DNA from: Favolaschia claudopus
Taxonomy: Eukaryota; Basidiomycota; Agaricomycetes; Agaricales; Mycenaceae
NCBI GenBank assembly: GCA_037176885.1
Contig: JAWWNJ010000100.1
Coordinates: 310,001 to 374,000, forward strand
Direction: 5' to 3'
DNA length: 64,000 nt
Part shown: positions 36,858 through 48,267 of the stretch, piece after piece
Position numbering within the stretch: position 1 is the stretch's first letter
Layout: every line of letters starts with the position of its first letter
Position numbers and translations under genes: made by a program
Notes under the pieces: generated by a model
What the model was told of the DNA's origin: nothing
The model's input: only the letters and a program-made list of their open reading frames with translations
The model's database searches: none

Positions 36858-38677
36858 TTATTTATTCCACCGATTTAAAGACACCATCTCCTCGTGTTCA
36901 AGTTGAGTATTCAGCAATTGCGTGGGCCCATGTTTCGGGCGTCCCGTAGCCCATCGCATAATCGTCAAGTCTCTGAACCATCCAACTGCTCCGGGAGACA
37001 TTTTTATGACTTGCCACAGGGGATCGAGGACGACAAAAGTCGCTAGAACCTGTGTCGCACGATTAGTAGCTCTCACAGTAAAAGCGGCAGATGTTGGATG
37101 GCAGACAAACCTGACCAAAAGATATGGCGAATATGTTGTCCGCTGTATCTGCGAGTCTTACTTCGTTGAAGATGACCCAATAGATCTGGAGTAATGAAAA
37201 GAGTGGAATATTGATCAATCTTTATTTGAACGAGCGAGTTCAACTGTTCATCATACCATAGGGACGAGAAAAACACCGCAAAGGTGAAGAAACGGGTATC
37301 GTTGGCCGAATAACGCCCTACCCTCAGCCATATCAATAGTACGGGGAGAAAATGAATGAATATGGACATACCAATATGCCCAGAACTTATTTCTCATCCC
37401 GCTAATATTCGCTTTCGCTACTTCACCCGTCAAAGCGCGTCTCGACCTCACAGCAGCGTACACAGCAGCAATCAGCAAAAGCAAAAAAGGAGTAACGGTT
37501 CCAATGATGATACCATTCGAACGAGAATCTCCCGCGGAGTAGACAGCAAGCGTGCCGAGGATGACGAGCAGGATCCCGAGGTACGGGACGAAAATGAGGC
37601 TGTAGACGATCGCGGCGAAGTGGCCTTTGTCTTGGAGGTCGTCGCAGGGGAGCGGGGGCGTGAAGTGCTTGTCGTTGGCGGTGCTTGTGTAGATGAGGAG
37701 GAAGAGGGCGAGGAGCCAGAAGAGGAGGACGAGGAGGCGCGGGGGGAGGTGTTTGCGTTCGGAGGAGAGGATGCTGTCGAGGCGGTGGGGGCGGCCGATG
37801 AAGCCGAGGAGGGTGTAGACGAGGAGGGTAAGTGACTGTTTGATGATTTCAATATCACAGGAGTATTACTATGGATATTTGTGGGGCAACAGGTCGACGC
37901 ACGCACCAAAGGCGAGAGCACCAGGAACACCGTCATTCCGGAGTGAAAGCGCGTTAAACCCTTAGTATACACCGCGATGACTGCGCTGATGAGGAGGGAG
38001 TACACCGTGAGGAGCTGGGTCCATACGCCCTGCGCGGCTTCTTCTGGATGATAGATGATGATGATTCCGAGTAGCAGATTGGCTAGGTATGCTAGCAGGA
38101 AGAAGTGGTGAGCGGTATTGAGTCGGAGAAATATTCATTCAAACACAAAAACTTACCAGGTACTCGAACGAGAATCCCGGATACATCTGGATTCGGGCAT
38201 CGGGAGAAACCAGGCATCTCGCAGTCTGCTCTATTCAATGGAAAAACGAACATAAAGATTAAGTGTGGTGGTTTGTGGGGCTCAGAATTAGAAACTCACT
38301 GGGTAGCAAGTTCTGGCTGCGTATAGAAGCAAGAAAACGATTAATATTTACTTCATTTTCCGGATTCGACCGTAAATCGAGATTCTTACATGAAGACAAA
38401 CCACACCGATCCAATCAGAAAACCCATCGTCGTGCGAGTCTCGTGGAATAGTAAATGTGAAAGTAGCCGTTGGACTTGACGACCCGTTGTCGGCGCGAGG
38501 TGAGACCGCGGTCACCGCACTGGATGTTGGTGGGTGAGAATTAGCGCCTGCGATTGACCGTCGCTGAATATTCAGAATACTTGGAGATCGTGATGAAATG
38601 GTATTCAACTCACCGACAGCGTTACAAGAGCTGGCGAGAAGAAGGATTGAAAGGAGAGAAATCCCCGCGCTTAACAT
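36858..38677 (-). CDS. multi-pass membrane protein, module copy B
   Basis: Intact paralogue of the gene at 11627-13362. The ATG at 38677 gives MLSAGISLLSILLLASSC as signal peptide. The ectodomain is slightly longer (extra HPPTSSAVTA-type residues), then come the same Cys segment (CEMPGFSRCPNPDVSG), the same 17-nt micro-exon and the same series of about eight hydrophobic segments, ending EEMVSLNRWNK at 36858. It has one more intron than copy A: about 37256-37186 (GTATGA...TCCAG), between FLVPM and IYWVIFNE, where copy A runs straight through LVPVVYWVIF. Family and role unknown. Confidence 0.85.
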
Positions 38678-38728
38678 CACCGGGGAAGAAGGAAGAAAAC
38701 GAAAGAGAAGAACATGGCAGGATGTCGG

Positions 38729-38736
38729 CTTTTATA
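38729..38736 (-). promoter_or_regulatory. TATA box of membrane-protein gene B
   Basis: TATAAAAG on the minus strand, 51 bp before the ATG at 38677; matches the box of copy A. Confidence 0.65.
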
Positions 38737-39355
38737 ACATGTGTAGAACAGCGCGATATCAATCAGCATAACAAGGACTCCGATCTGTCAAACTTCGACG
38801 ATGCCGTGCGCGATAAAAATAAGGGTAAGTAAACTCACCTTAATTTGGATCATATACGTGCGTAGGATAGCTATTGAGTCTTGCTGTGAATGTGAGTGAT
38901 TGAAAGCTCCAGTGGTTATTTATCCGCGCGACGGGGCCGGCGAGGATTGAGGATACTCGGAATATGTTTAATTCAATCGAATTTCTTTGGGCGCTGATGT
39001 GGCGCCAAAGTAAGGGACATGAGCGCCGAGTGCCTACAGACACGGTTTAGCGCCGCGTTGTCGTGAGCAGAACAGTTGCGAGGTACACGGATAGCGTGAC
39101 GACCATAGCCCGATGAACTCGGACAAAGGTGGCGAGTCTTGCCGATAAAATTTGGTTCTGAACCGAGCGGGAACTTGGAATGGTTTTCCGGCTGCGAGCC
39201 CGGAAGTATCCTATCAGAATGTTCAGGGTAAATTGGACCGGAGTGTATGAGGCTTCCAGGTGTTGAAAGTTGTCGTTGAATTTGCTCGGAGGCGGAGTCC
39301 CGAGTTACCCCGGATTGGCGTCGCTATGAAGACGCGCTCGGCGCTGATGGTCAAT

Positions 39356-39712
39356 CGAAAAAATAATTACTTACGGGAAGCAGAACCATCCTGCCGCGAA
39401 AGTCCGGTCACAATCGAGGCAATGGAGGATTCTCGGGGCGCCAGGCGCGGTCGCGGAGTATCATGAATTCAACGAAGGTAAGTCGCGATGAGTAGCAGAA
39501 AACCATTCATTGTTGGGAGAAGATTCAATGATTACTGCGCCGTCACGGTGGAAAGTCGAACTCGGACCTCCGGTTCGCTGAACAAGGCGTTCGTCGTGGT
39601 GGTTAAGCGAAAGCAAAAGGCGTGGGAACATCACTGCTTGATTTGTTTGGCTCCGGTTCATGCGGACCGTGATTTCCGGATTGCCGGCAACTCCTTCTCT
39701 CATTTGGCACTC
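39356..39712. other. upstream region of F-box copy b, with tRNA-like remnant
   Basis: Positions about 39539-39585 (gcgccgtcacggtggaaagt... ttcgctgaacaa) resemble the tRNA-like element at 44540-44580, though the B box is damaged. Next comes a ggtggttaagcgaaagcaaa stretch also seen in dispersed repeats R1 and R2. Confidence 0.45.
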
Positions 39713-41414
39713 ATGGCCGACGACAGCTTGCTCGCCCATGGTTTCACTTCCAACTTCACTCCAACTCCGGCCGATCTAGCCGACATCCAACGACTTGCAC
39801 GCTCAGGGAGTCTACCTTCCGACCCAGGACGAATTCGCGCCATCGTTTCTGGTGCTCCTGCCGACCTTGAGCAATACCTTGCAGAGATCGAGAGGGTTGA
39901 ACAACAACAGAATATGCAACAGGAGCTAAGGCGGCTCACCCTGGAACATAAGACGCTGGCGTCGTATGCTGCATTTTGCTGTAGCTTATTATCTCCAGCG
40001 CAGAGGCTTCCGAATGAGCTGCTGGCGGAGATCTTCGATCTCTGCTTTCCCGCAAAGCTCTACTGTATGGGGGTATCCGGGTCATCAGTGGATGAAGTCA
40101 GTCGTCTTACTCGTCGTCATCTCCAACGGTTGGCTCAGGTATTTGATTTCGATTCATCAATTATTATTTTGTCCTAATTTCGGGTATTGTTTCAAGGTCT
40201 GCTTCCGATGGTATCGTGTTGCATTGAACACTCCAAAATTGTGGTCTACGATGGTAACTCACCCTGATCTGTGGGATAACGCTCCGCTAGACGACACAAC
40301 GTTGATGAAATTATTGGAATCCTCACTCGAACGAGGAAAGGAGCATCCCTTGAATATTGTGGTCAGCCTTTCACCCGGTAATTGTAGTGACTCCGTATTG
40401 GAAACACTTTCCCATCATGCACCAAGATGGAGGGAAGCCGACATCTGGTCGGTAGGTCGGCCCAGTGACGTTCTCTCCCGCGCCACAAACTGGAAGCTGG
40501 ATCGCCTCGTGTCGCTCTCCCTCGACGTGGGCTCATGGAGGGATATAAAGGCTTTCCAACACGCTCCGTCTCTCACGGAACTCACATTTCGTCGCGAGTT
40601 TGACGATCTCCCAATCTTACCGTGGCCTCAAATAAAAACCGTCACCTACGATTCCCTCAGCGATGACAGTCCCCTCCATTCCGCTCTGTCCGTTCTCCGT
40701 GCAGCCTTCAACCTTGTAACATGCACGCTCCATTTCCATCTCGAAGGCTATGATCCCGACAACGAGCCTTGGGGCACGCACGCCACCTCTCGAACACGGG
40801 AGCTCTACATCCGATGGATGACCTCCATTGGCAACGACCCTATCCTCGGTCGTTTCTTAGACTCGCTGACGCTCCCTCGCTTGGATGTATTCGACATCCG
40901 CCCTGACGACGGGGGTGTCTTTCCCCCACTCTGGTCAACCAACGCTTTCTTGGGTTTGGCTCACCGCTCAGAGTTCCAATCCACTGTGACCTATCTGGGG
41001 CTTCATGTACAAGTGACGGACATCGGGCTTCTGCGCTGTCTCGGCGCACTTTCGCAGCTCGAACAGTTGGTGATTCGAGATTGCACGCCTCCAGCTGTAA
41101 CGGACTATTTCTTGCGCGGACTCCAACTTCATGCTCTCCCTGGCTCCACACTACTTGTTCCCAATCTCGGGTTCCTTAGCATCCGCTGCAGGCTTTCCTT
41201 TACGGATCCAGTTTTAGTCGATTTGTTGGCGTCACGAAGACGAGTTCGTGGTGAGGATGTGTTCAGAACAAATCTTAGGTGGTATGCGACACGGAGGCGC
41301 GAGGTAGCCTCGGAAACGTTGGAGAGGATCGCGCAGTTGGTTTCGGAGGGTGGTCTTATTTTTGATTCAGGCGCATATGATCGTGCCATTCATGATGGCG
41401 ACAAGATGTTGTAG
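39713..41414 (+). CDS. coiled-coil/F-box/LRR-like protein (cluster copy b)
   Basis: Probable SCF substrate receptor. The ATG at 39713 (MADDSLLAHGFTSNFTPTP) is chosen because upstream in-frame codons lie in non-coding repeat. Order: linker, coiled coil (residues about 55-85, EIERVEQQQNMQQELRRL), F-box (AQRLPNELLAEIFDLCFP, about residues 98-116), conserved intron (40139-40196), then VCFRWYRVALNTPKLWSTMV, and a long LRR-like domain with strands such as LVSLSLDVGSW, LTELTFRREFDDLPILPWPQ, LEQLVIRDC and FLSIRCRLSFTDP. Stop at 41414, about 540 residues. Differs from the others by a glutamine-rich insertion in the coiled coil. Confidence 0.92.
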
Positions 41415-42155
41415 TAGCGTTGGAAATGCTGGGATTTTCCAAGAATTTTCAGAGACGGATGAAGTTGCTTTGCACTCGATTCTTTTGTTTACCCCGATGA
41501 TCTACTTAGCTCAGAATAATGAACGAATTTCAAAGATGATCTGAACACACTGGCTGAAAGAAACAAAGCCAGGATTGCTGATTGCTTCTCTCACTTGAAC
41601 TTCGCGATCTATGGAATCCAGCGTGAGGCTTTACTGTATGATTTTCCTGCGAGCAATCTGATTCTTCGGGGTGCTGTTGATCCCACTAAAAGGGTTCGGA
41701 GGCCTAGGCGAAGATTTTGAACGGTGCAATGACTTCCGGAATCAATTCATCGGTGACAGAGACGGTGTCAAACAGAGTCGCAAGCTCGGAGGCAAAAGGC
41801 AAGATCCTCGTCTGAGACGATGGCGGGATTCGGACAAGATTCGGACTTTTGTAGCGCTGTGGCCTGTGACGAGGTCGACGAGAGTTTTCGCGCAGTATTG
41901 AGTTTTCGTTGGAAGCAGATAAGTGGAGTCAGCTTAGAGTAGTGAACTGACGAGGAACTGGATGACTTGAGTGAGCCCGATAAGTGAGCAGCACAACATG
42001 AACATGGACGTTGAGGACAAAAGGTAGCGGCAGTAGATGCCGTCTTTGATGTACTCCCACGGTCACGCTTCTCTCGACGACGTAGAGTCATCCTCTTTTG
42101 ATCCTCTTCCGATTCGTCGACGGTCGTTGTCTCCCTCGTTCTCGACGACTCCCTC
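41415..42155. other. intergenic between F-box copies b and c
   Basis: 3' UTR of copy b and promoter of copy c. No gene supported; a minus-strand open frame overlapping 41.8-42.3 kb is the shadow of copy c. Confidence 0.4.
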
Positions 42156-43800
42156 ATGGACTCTCGTGTCGGTGGTTTCTCCTCCACCCACCTGCCAGCA
42201 CCTCCCCACGTAGCGGAGGTCCGCGATCTCTCGCGCTTCGGAAATCTGCCCACAGATACGGCGGGCCTGCGGGCCTCCATTTCTGTCGCCAATCTAGAAG
42301 TAGCCCGCTACGATACTGAGATCAGCATGCTGCAGAATGAACTCAATCGGCTCACTTTGGAACGTGATGCATTTGCGTCTTACGCAGAAGTCTGTCGCAG
42401 TGCCTTGTCCCCAGTCCACAGAATGCCAAACGAGCTGCTTGCATATATCTTCAAGTGGTGCTTTCCGCACAAGTTGTACAGCATTGGATATCGGACTCGA
42501 ACCCCGGCCGAGGAAGTGGATCGTATTTGTCGTCACCATCTCCTTGAATTATCTCGAGTGAGTGGTTTCCGCGCTGTAACGTCTGGATCTCTACTCAATG
42601 CAATCATAGGTCTGCTTCCGTTGGCATTACGTTGTAATGGACACCCCGCAGTTGTGGTCACACTTAGCTGTTGACATGCGTGTTTGGAATGAGTGCGACG
42701 TTCCGGTCGCGAATTTGCTTCGCATGCTGGAGTCTTCGCTGGATCGAGGGAAACAGCATCCTTTGACCTTGGATATCTACGCTATACAGCCACACCACCA
42801 TAGCTTCTTCGAGCTGCTCAGCAAACACGCGCAGAGGTGGCAGACAGCACTTCTCTGCCAGTGGGGGGATGACGGCAACAATGGGCTCCGGCCATGTGCA
42901 GGGAACTTTTCTCAATTGAAGACGTTGACCCTCCACGGAAAGTGGACAGACGTGGAAGTCTTTCGAACCGCGCCGCGACTGCGGGAGGTCATGTTCACGG
43001 GGGTGGTTGATAACTTACCGAAACTGCCGTGGGCCCAGATACAGAGATTTGCGTACCAAGATCTTTCTGCAAGCGTCCCATTATCCGCGCGCCTCTCCTT
43101 GTTACTCCGCCTCCCAACTGCTTCAAGCATGCACTTATTACTCGATCTCCGCCAATCTTCTATCGATGAGCCCCTGGATCTGGCTATTACTTCAAGCGTG
43201 CACTACATGTATTTCCAGCTGGCTACGACGGCCGGCAGTACTGTAGCAGCTTGCCGATTCCTTGAGAACTTAACCTTCCCTTGCTTAAGATCGTTCTCCC
43301 TGTACCCACCCCCCTACAAAAATCCACCCGTTTGGAACTCTTCGCATTTCATATCCCTTGCCACCCGTTCCGGGTTTGATTCCGGCCTTACACACCTGGT
43401 GATTCACGCTATTGTCACTGATGCCGAGCTCTTGCGGTGTCTTGAAGTTCTTCCCAAGCTCCTCTCGTTGTCCATCACGGACTGCACCTCGCCCGGCGCT
43501 ACACAGACGGTCATCACTGATACACTGCTGACTCAACTTCAGTGTATGTCGGATGTGCGGTGTCTGCTTGTACCCAAACTGCAAGTGCTGACGCTCAAAA
43601 CGGTCCTTGGATTCACGGACTCGGTGTATCTTGACTTGGTTCGTTCCCGCGCCGAGTCCGAGGGTGGTTCCATGTTCATGGCAAATCTTTGGTGGCTGGG
43701 AGCGAGAATGCGGGAGGTTGCTGTCGAAACGTTGGAGGAAATCACGAAACTGACTACTACGAGAAGAGAATTGATTTTCAACAGGGGAGACTGGAAATAA
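42156..43800 (+). CDS. coiled-coil/F-box/LRR-like protein (cluster copy c)
   Basis: Probable SCF substrate receptor. The ATG at 42156 (MDSRVGGFSSTHLPAP) is followed by the coiled coil (EISMLQNELNRLTLERDAF), F-box (VHRMPNELLAYIFKWCFP), the shared intron (42558-42609), VCFRWHYVVMDTPQLWSHLA, and LRR-like strands (LKTLTLHGKW, LREVMFTGVVDNLPKLPWAQ, LTHLVIHAIVTDAELLRCL, LLSLSITDCTSP, LQVLTLKTVLGFTDSVYL). Stop at 43800, about 530 residues. No frame damage seen. Confidence 0.92.
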
Positions 43801-44234
43801 ACTTGGGCTTTCAATAGGGCTTGTATGCTCTCGCTTCTCAATGTATGAGGAGCTACTTGTGCTTTGCATCAGGATACGGGTAGTAGATTTCGATATACTT
43901 TCTCAATATTGACCCGGGCCTACAGCTATCAAATACATATTCATTTCGTACATTTGCACCACCATGATATGTCTCCACAACTTCTAATCTCGCCAGCTCG
44001 CCTAGAGTTTGGAGAGACCAAGTTTTGCTGGTTATAGAGCTGCAGTACATATTTATTTGTCGAGCGAAAATTACGAGAAACCGAACTCGAATCTTGCCGA
44101 AATAACTTCGACTCGAGAAAGAAAACAGCCGCCCAAGAATTTGACTGAAATGGAATCGGATTGGTCTCAGGTTGAATCAAGAGGGGCAGTTGGGTCGGTC
44201 TGACCGAGAAAAAAGAAACAATGAAGATGTGACC

Positions 44235-44345
44235 GCTGCTTGCGCCGTGAGGAGTCGAACCCCAATTCGCTGCGTTAAGAGTTATCTAAGTTTCGAGCAA
44301 TCAAGTGATCAGCGCTCAGCGTGTACATCCCTGTACGAAGGTGCA
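44235..44345 (-). repeat. tRNA-like / Pol III B-box element 1
   Basis: On the minus strand an exact B box, GGTTCGACTCC (44261-44251), sits in a T-arm-like hairpin and is followed by acceptor-like ACGGCGCA. Upstream a D-arm-like hairpin (GTACAGGGATGTAC) and CGCTG...CAGCG pairing suggest an anticodon-like arm with extra bases. The acceptor does not pair well, so it is more likely a tRNA-derived repeat than a working tRNA. Confidence 0.45.
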
Positions 44346-44534
44346 ATTTGTATATAAGAGTGACGTGAATTTACTTTGCTTATTTTTCTGCAGCTGAAGA
44401 TAAATGTCAAGAGAGGAATTCAACAGAGACGCATTGACTTAGGAATTCGCGCCTCTCCTTGATAATGTTCCGGAAAAGCCCTTGACGAATTTCAATCTGG
44501 AATACAGCCAGTGCAAAAAGACAAAGGGGGCTCT

Positions 44535-44640
44535 GGTCAAGCGCCGTAGATGGGAGTCGAACCCCATTTCGCTGAACAAACTGGACGGGTACGGACGGTG
44601 TCAGCGTGTGTCCCCGGACACCGAGGCGCGTTGATACTGA
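44535..44640 (-). repeat. tRNA-like / Pol III B-box element 2
   Basis: B box GGTTCGACTCC at 44563-44553 (-). Best-formed copy: GCGCC...GGCGC acceptor pairing, GTGTCCGGGGACAC hairpin, CGCTGA...TCAGCG arm. About 302 bp from element 1. Confidence 0.45.
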
Positions 44641-44854
44641 GTTCGGGTTCAAGGAATTGAGGAAGAAGGACTTGGCCTCTTTCTGCGAATTGAAGGAGAA
44701 GAAGTCGCCCAAATTGAGGCGCAAGACAGTTCGCCGTCACCCGGATGCGGCGAAGCAGAAGTGAGCTTCAGCATCGCTTGAACTCGGTGTAGGTTGCCCG
44801 ACTCGAGGCAAGCGGTTGAGATTCTTGATATAAAAAAGAAGCGAAGAGCCTACT

Positions 44855-44965
44855 GAATTGCGCCGTAGGGAGTCGAACCTTAAGACGCTGATACATAGGT
44901 GATCACTGGGTTGAAGTCGGATAATAGATCGCTACGGTGTACATCCTGCGCTGCGAATACTTCGA
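44855..44965 (-). repeat. tRNA-like / Pol III B-box element 3
   Basis: B box GGTTCGACTCC at 44879-44869 (-), followed by CTACGGCGCAA as in elements 1 and 2. About 316 bp from element 2; middle part strongly diverged. Confidence 0.45.
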
Positions 44966-46015
44966 CCTCAAAGGATTTTGATGCGTAGAATAAACGAATT
45001 TAGAATTTCACTGGCTGCTTACCTGCTTATGATAAACGATAATTTTGCAGAAGCGATTACTGGAAAGAAACGGAAGAGTGTATGAGTTCAGAATTCCGGG
45101 CCCGTTGCCGGGGCGGGTGGAATTTCTGAACTGAGTCAAGCTTCAAGTTTAAGGTGATTAAGTCCAAGTCCTGGAGCACATTAAGAGCTATAGGTGAGGG
45201 AGGTGAGACTGTCGTTTTTATCTGGAACGAGGAAATGCGGTGGACGCCGTGGATTTGAATTTCATGAACTTGAGACCAAGAGGGGGATGGTAAGCGAAGA
45301 AAAAGCCAGATTTCAGCAGATATCTTGCTCATTATCATCGTAGGGTTTCCCTTGTACGAATTCACGATGCCTAGACATACTGAAGTGGAGATTCGTTTCA
45401 AGCTTGGTGGTGGTTGAAGCCAAGGCGAGAACCGGCAAGCCGGCAACTCGTGTGCCCGGAACAAACAGAAAAAGCTCTCACGCCCCTCCAACCTCGACGA
45501 CGATGTCGTCTGCTCGCCCGACTACCACCAGCGGTCTAAATGGCGGGGAATACGCTCTGTATATGTTTTGAGATGCTCCTGCGCTTGGGCTCTATCTCCT
45601 CTGGCCTTAGGACGTTCAAACGGGTCAAGTTGGAAGCATGAAAAGCTCCCCGGCAAGACATGGCTGTAGAGGGCTTCAATCCTCGACGATTTGGCAGGTC
45701 TCTAGGTTAGTCGAGAGGACTAAGGTATGTATGCTATGCTGTGGGCGTTGAATCTCAACTTACTGAGCAAAGTAGCCGCGGAAAAACCGATTCGGCAGGT
45801 CTTTGAGTTGCTTGATGAAAGCGGGATTGCCATGAACGGAGTCGAGGTACGCTATTTACTGACTCTATCTTACGATGCACATACTGAGGGTTAACATCTC
45901 GTGTATTTCAGCTTGCGGTAGATTCCAGTTGCCAGAATAGGACACGGAAAATCTCGGGGTAGTTCTTACAGAGTCTTTGCCTCGCCGACCGTCAATACGT
46001 CGATGCTTGGACATC
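44966..46015. other. intergenic with repeat R2 (45400-45700)
   Basis: Positions 45400-45700 are the plus-oriented partner of repeat R1; a short frame with ARPTTTSGLNGG begins at about 45504. A segment at about 45780-45848 encodes RQVFELLDESGIAMNGVE before a GTACGC donor; it looks coding, but I could not build a gene around it. Confidence 0.45.
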
Positions 46016-46590
46016 ATGACCTTCGCACACTCAAGGCCGACAACTCCGTTTTTTGCTCACTCTAACGATCCAAAAAGTATTGGTGCGTCATCCTTTCTTG
46101 AATTCGAAGAGGCATATGCTGACGCGGCCTTCTCTTCCTGTCTACAGTAGGGGAATCCCTGCCCGACAAAAGCTCTCAGCTTTCATTAAGACTTGTCCCT
46201 TCGCATACGAGTGTGTATGCTGTATAATCTTTTTTCCCGTATCTCGACTGACACGTTAGTACAGTTCGAGCCCTTGATCCCTCCATCTCGAGACGAACTT
46301 CGGCTTTGATTCAGCTGCTAGACGACGGCGCGTCATTGGACGGAATTCGCTTTATTAACGGACAGATACATCTTATCTCTTGTCGTATCGGTGCGTCTCG
46401 TGCTTACTCCTCGCCCTTTGTGGTTCTCCCTTCTCTCACTCACGCTGACATCGCATAGTCTCGGCGCATGCGCAGCGCCTGTACACCTTCGTTCCCCGCT
46501 CTCAGACCGCCAGCCCTTCGGTGCTGAGATGCACGACCTTAGAGGGTCTTGACGTCGATATTCCAGCTTTTCGGCATCCGAGCGTCAAGC
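46016..46590 (+). CDS. hypothetical spliced gene, 3' end unresolved
   Basis: Low-confidence model. The ATG at 46016 (MTFAHSRPTTPFFAHSNDP) is followed by clean GT...AG introns (about 46082-46147, 46211-46264, 46390-46459). These give SIVGESLPDKSSQLSLRL, IRALDPSISRRTSALIQLLD, DGASLDGIRFINGQIHLISC, then VSAHAQRLYTFVPRSQTASP and LEGLDVDIPAFRHPSVKR. Three in-frame junctions in a row argue that this is or was a protein. No family recognised. LIQLLDDGASLDGI resembles FELLDESGIAMNGV encoded at about 45.8 kb, so two related units may be present. Beyond 46590 the frame is lost in a pyrimidine-rich tract. Confidence 0.38.
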
Positions 46591-48267
46591 GTATTAGTCC
46601 GTGTCGACGGTACATATGCTTCCCCGGCCCCACATCTGCACGCACTTACTCCCCCGCCCTTACTCTTCCTCCCGCCGGCTATCTCCTCCTTTTACAAGTT
46701 TCTTTCTTCCGCATTCATGGAGTATTCTTACTTGCCGCTCCTCCCACCTTCCTTTCTCCTTTTCTCACCTCGTCCTCGTATCTTTCATACCTAGATATCT
46801 TCATAATTCGATCTCTTTGTCTTTTCCGCACCTCTACGCGCCTTTATCCTTTGGTATAGCCTTCCTGTCGACACGGACACATACATACATACCTACACCT
46901 CGTTACCTTCCCACCTTCCTTCCCCTCCCCCGGGTCCACCATCGCCGCCGCTGGACCCCTTCTTCGGCTTGCCTCGGGGCCCGGGCTGCTTGCTATCGGC
47001 GCTGCTGAAGGCGTGTTCACGGGGGGCTATCTTTGTGCTGGCGGTATCGATTCCTTATCGTCACCACCTCGTCTGGCTTCCTCTTCCCCTCCGCGGCGCG
47101 TCTCGACTCGCCCTACCTCACGTCCCTTTTCTCCTCGACCTGGAGCTTCGTCTCCCCATCCCACAGCCTTCTCCTCGCCTTCTCCAGCACCATGCTCCCG
47201 GCGCTACGCCCCTGACTCATACGACCGAAGGCTGACGACGTACGGGTGCCGGAGTCGTGGTCCGTGCTGACATCGTCGATGTGGCCGTTTCTGTTGCTGC
47301 GTGAGGAGGGATTGGATCTGGCGGGGTAGAGCCAGCGGGAGGTCTATTCTATTGCGAGTGCGCGGGGGAAGCGATGGGTGTCAGCTATGGGTCTCAGGGG
47401 TGTCCGTGGCGGGCGCGGATGGGAGTCGATCGAGGCAAGGTCGTCCGGGTATTGGTATTGAGGTGTCCGGTGCTGGGTGCGGGGCGGGACCTTTGGAGAA
47501 TAGCGCTAACCCCTTTGTCTCTGTTAGCGCTACCGCTGACAGACGCGGCTGCGAAGGTGCTGGAGCCGTTCCTGCGGGGTCGATCCCCATGCAGTGACGA
47601 TGCTGCAGGGGGAGGCAAGGCGGAGCGAGACTCGGCTCCATGGTGATGGCGCTACGGGTGAAAGCCCTCTCGACCGCGCGAGTCAATGACTCTCAGGGAC
47701 TCCGGGAGCATACGTGCGTGGGTGGAGGTGGGTGTTTTCGTGCGTGGTGCAGGTCGAGTGGTGGTGGTTTTGGGGCGTCGGTGTGGGGTCTCCCAAAGAT
47801 GGAATGCCAACGATGGTGCTACAGCGCGTCATCTGCGTAGGTGCTTCCCGACGATACGCATGACGGCGCTGGCGCTGACGTGGACCTCGACATCGTGCAT
47901 GCTGAAGCGGCTGTCGATGGTCAGTCATAACGATGCGGGGGAGGGAAATGGCGAGGAAGAGCTGAAAGGGAGAAACTTCGAAGTTGTCGGCGACGAGACA
48001 ACTCGGCCACGATTCCAGAGCGGTGGACGAGGGCGAATTTGAGGGTATCGGGTTGTCTGTGGGCGAGGGAATTTCCTTATTTAGCGCCTAATGGGCTATT
48101 TGTCTCAGTTTATTCTCATCTTGCCCTTTACTTTCATCATCCGAATCTTTTGCTCTGCCACCTAGCTCTGTTTCCTTTGACTACCTTTTACGTGCGCCAC
48201 TCGAGCCTCACAGATTCAAACCCGAATATTCCTGGTTGCATTGCCACCTGGATTTCGACTGCTAGCC
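46591..48267. other. pyrimidine-rich then GC-rich interval, no gene supported
   Basis: 46.6-46.95 kb is C/T-rich. 46.95-48.04 kb is GC-rich with many short frames (one reads AAAGPLLRLASGPGLLAIG), possibly a later exon of the gene before it or a decayed gene. The last 200 bp should hold the promoter of F-box copy d. Confidence 0.4.

Larger units (their letters stand above)
35970..39355 (-). repeat. segmental duplication, copy B (inverted partner 11037-14250)
   Basis: Reverse-oriented copy of the two-gene module. Left edge near 35970-36000 (match gagacaccgaaatttctgag against copy A) directly follows the truncated F-box gene. Right edge near 39355 precedes the upstream region of the next F-box gene. 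Copy B is slightly longer through indels and one extra intron. Confidence 0.9.

Noticed and set aside
44235..44965. Calling the three B-box elements as working tRNA genes
   Set aside because: Acceptor arms pair imperfectly, lengths exceed normal tRNAs, and the anticodon arm is not conserved among copies.
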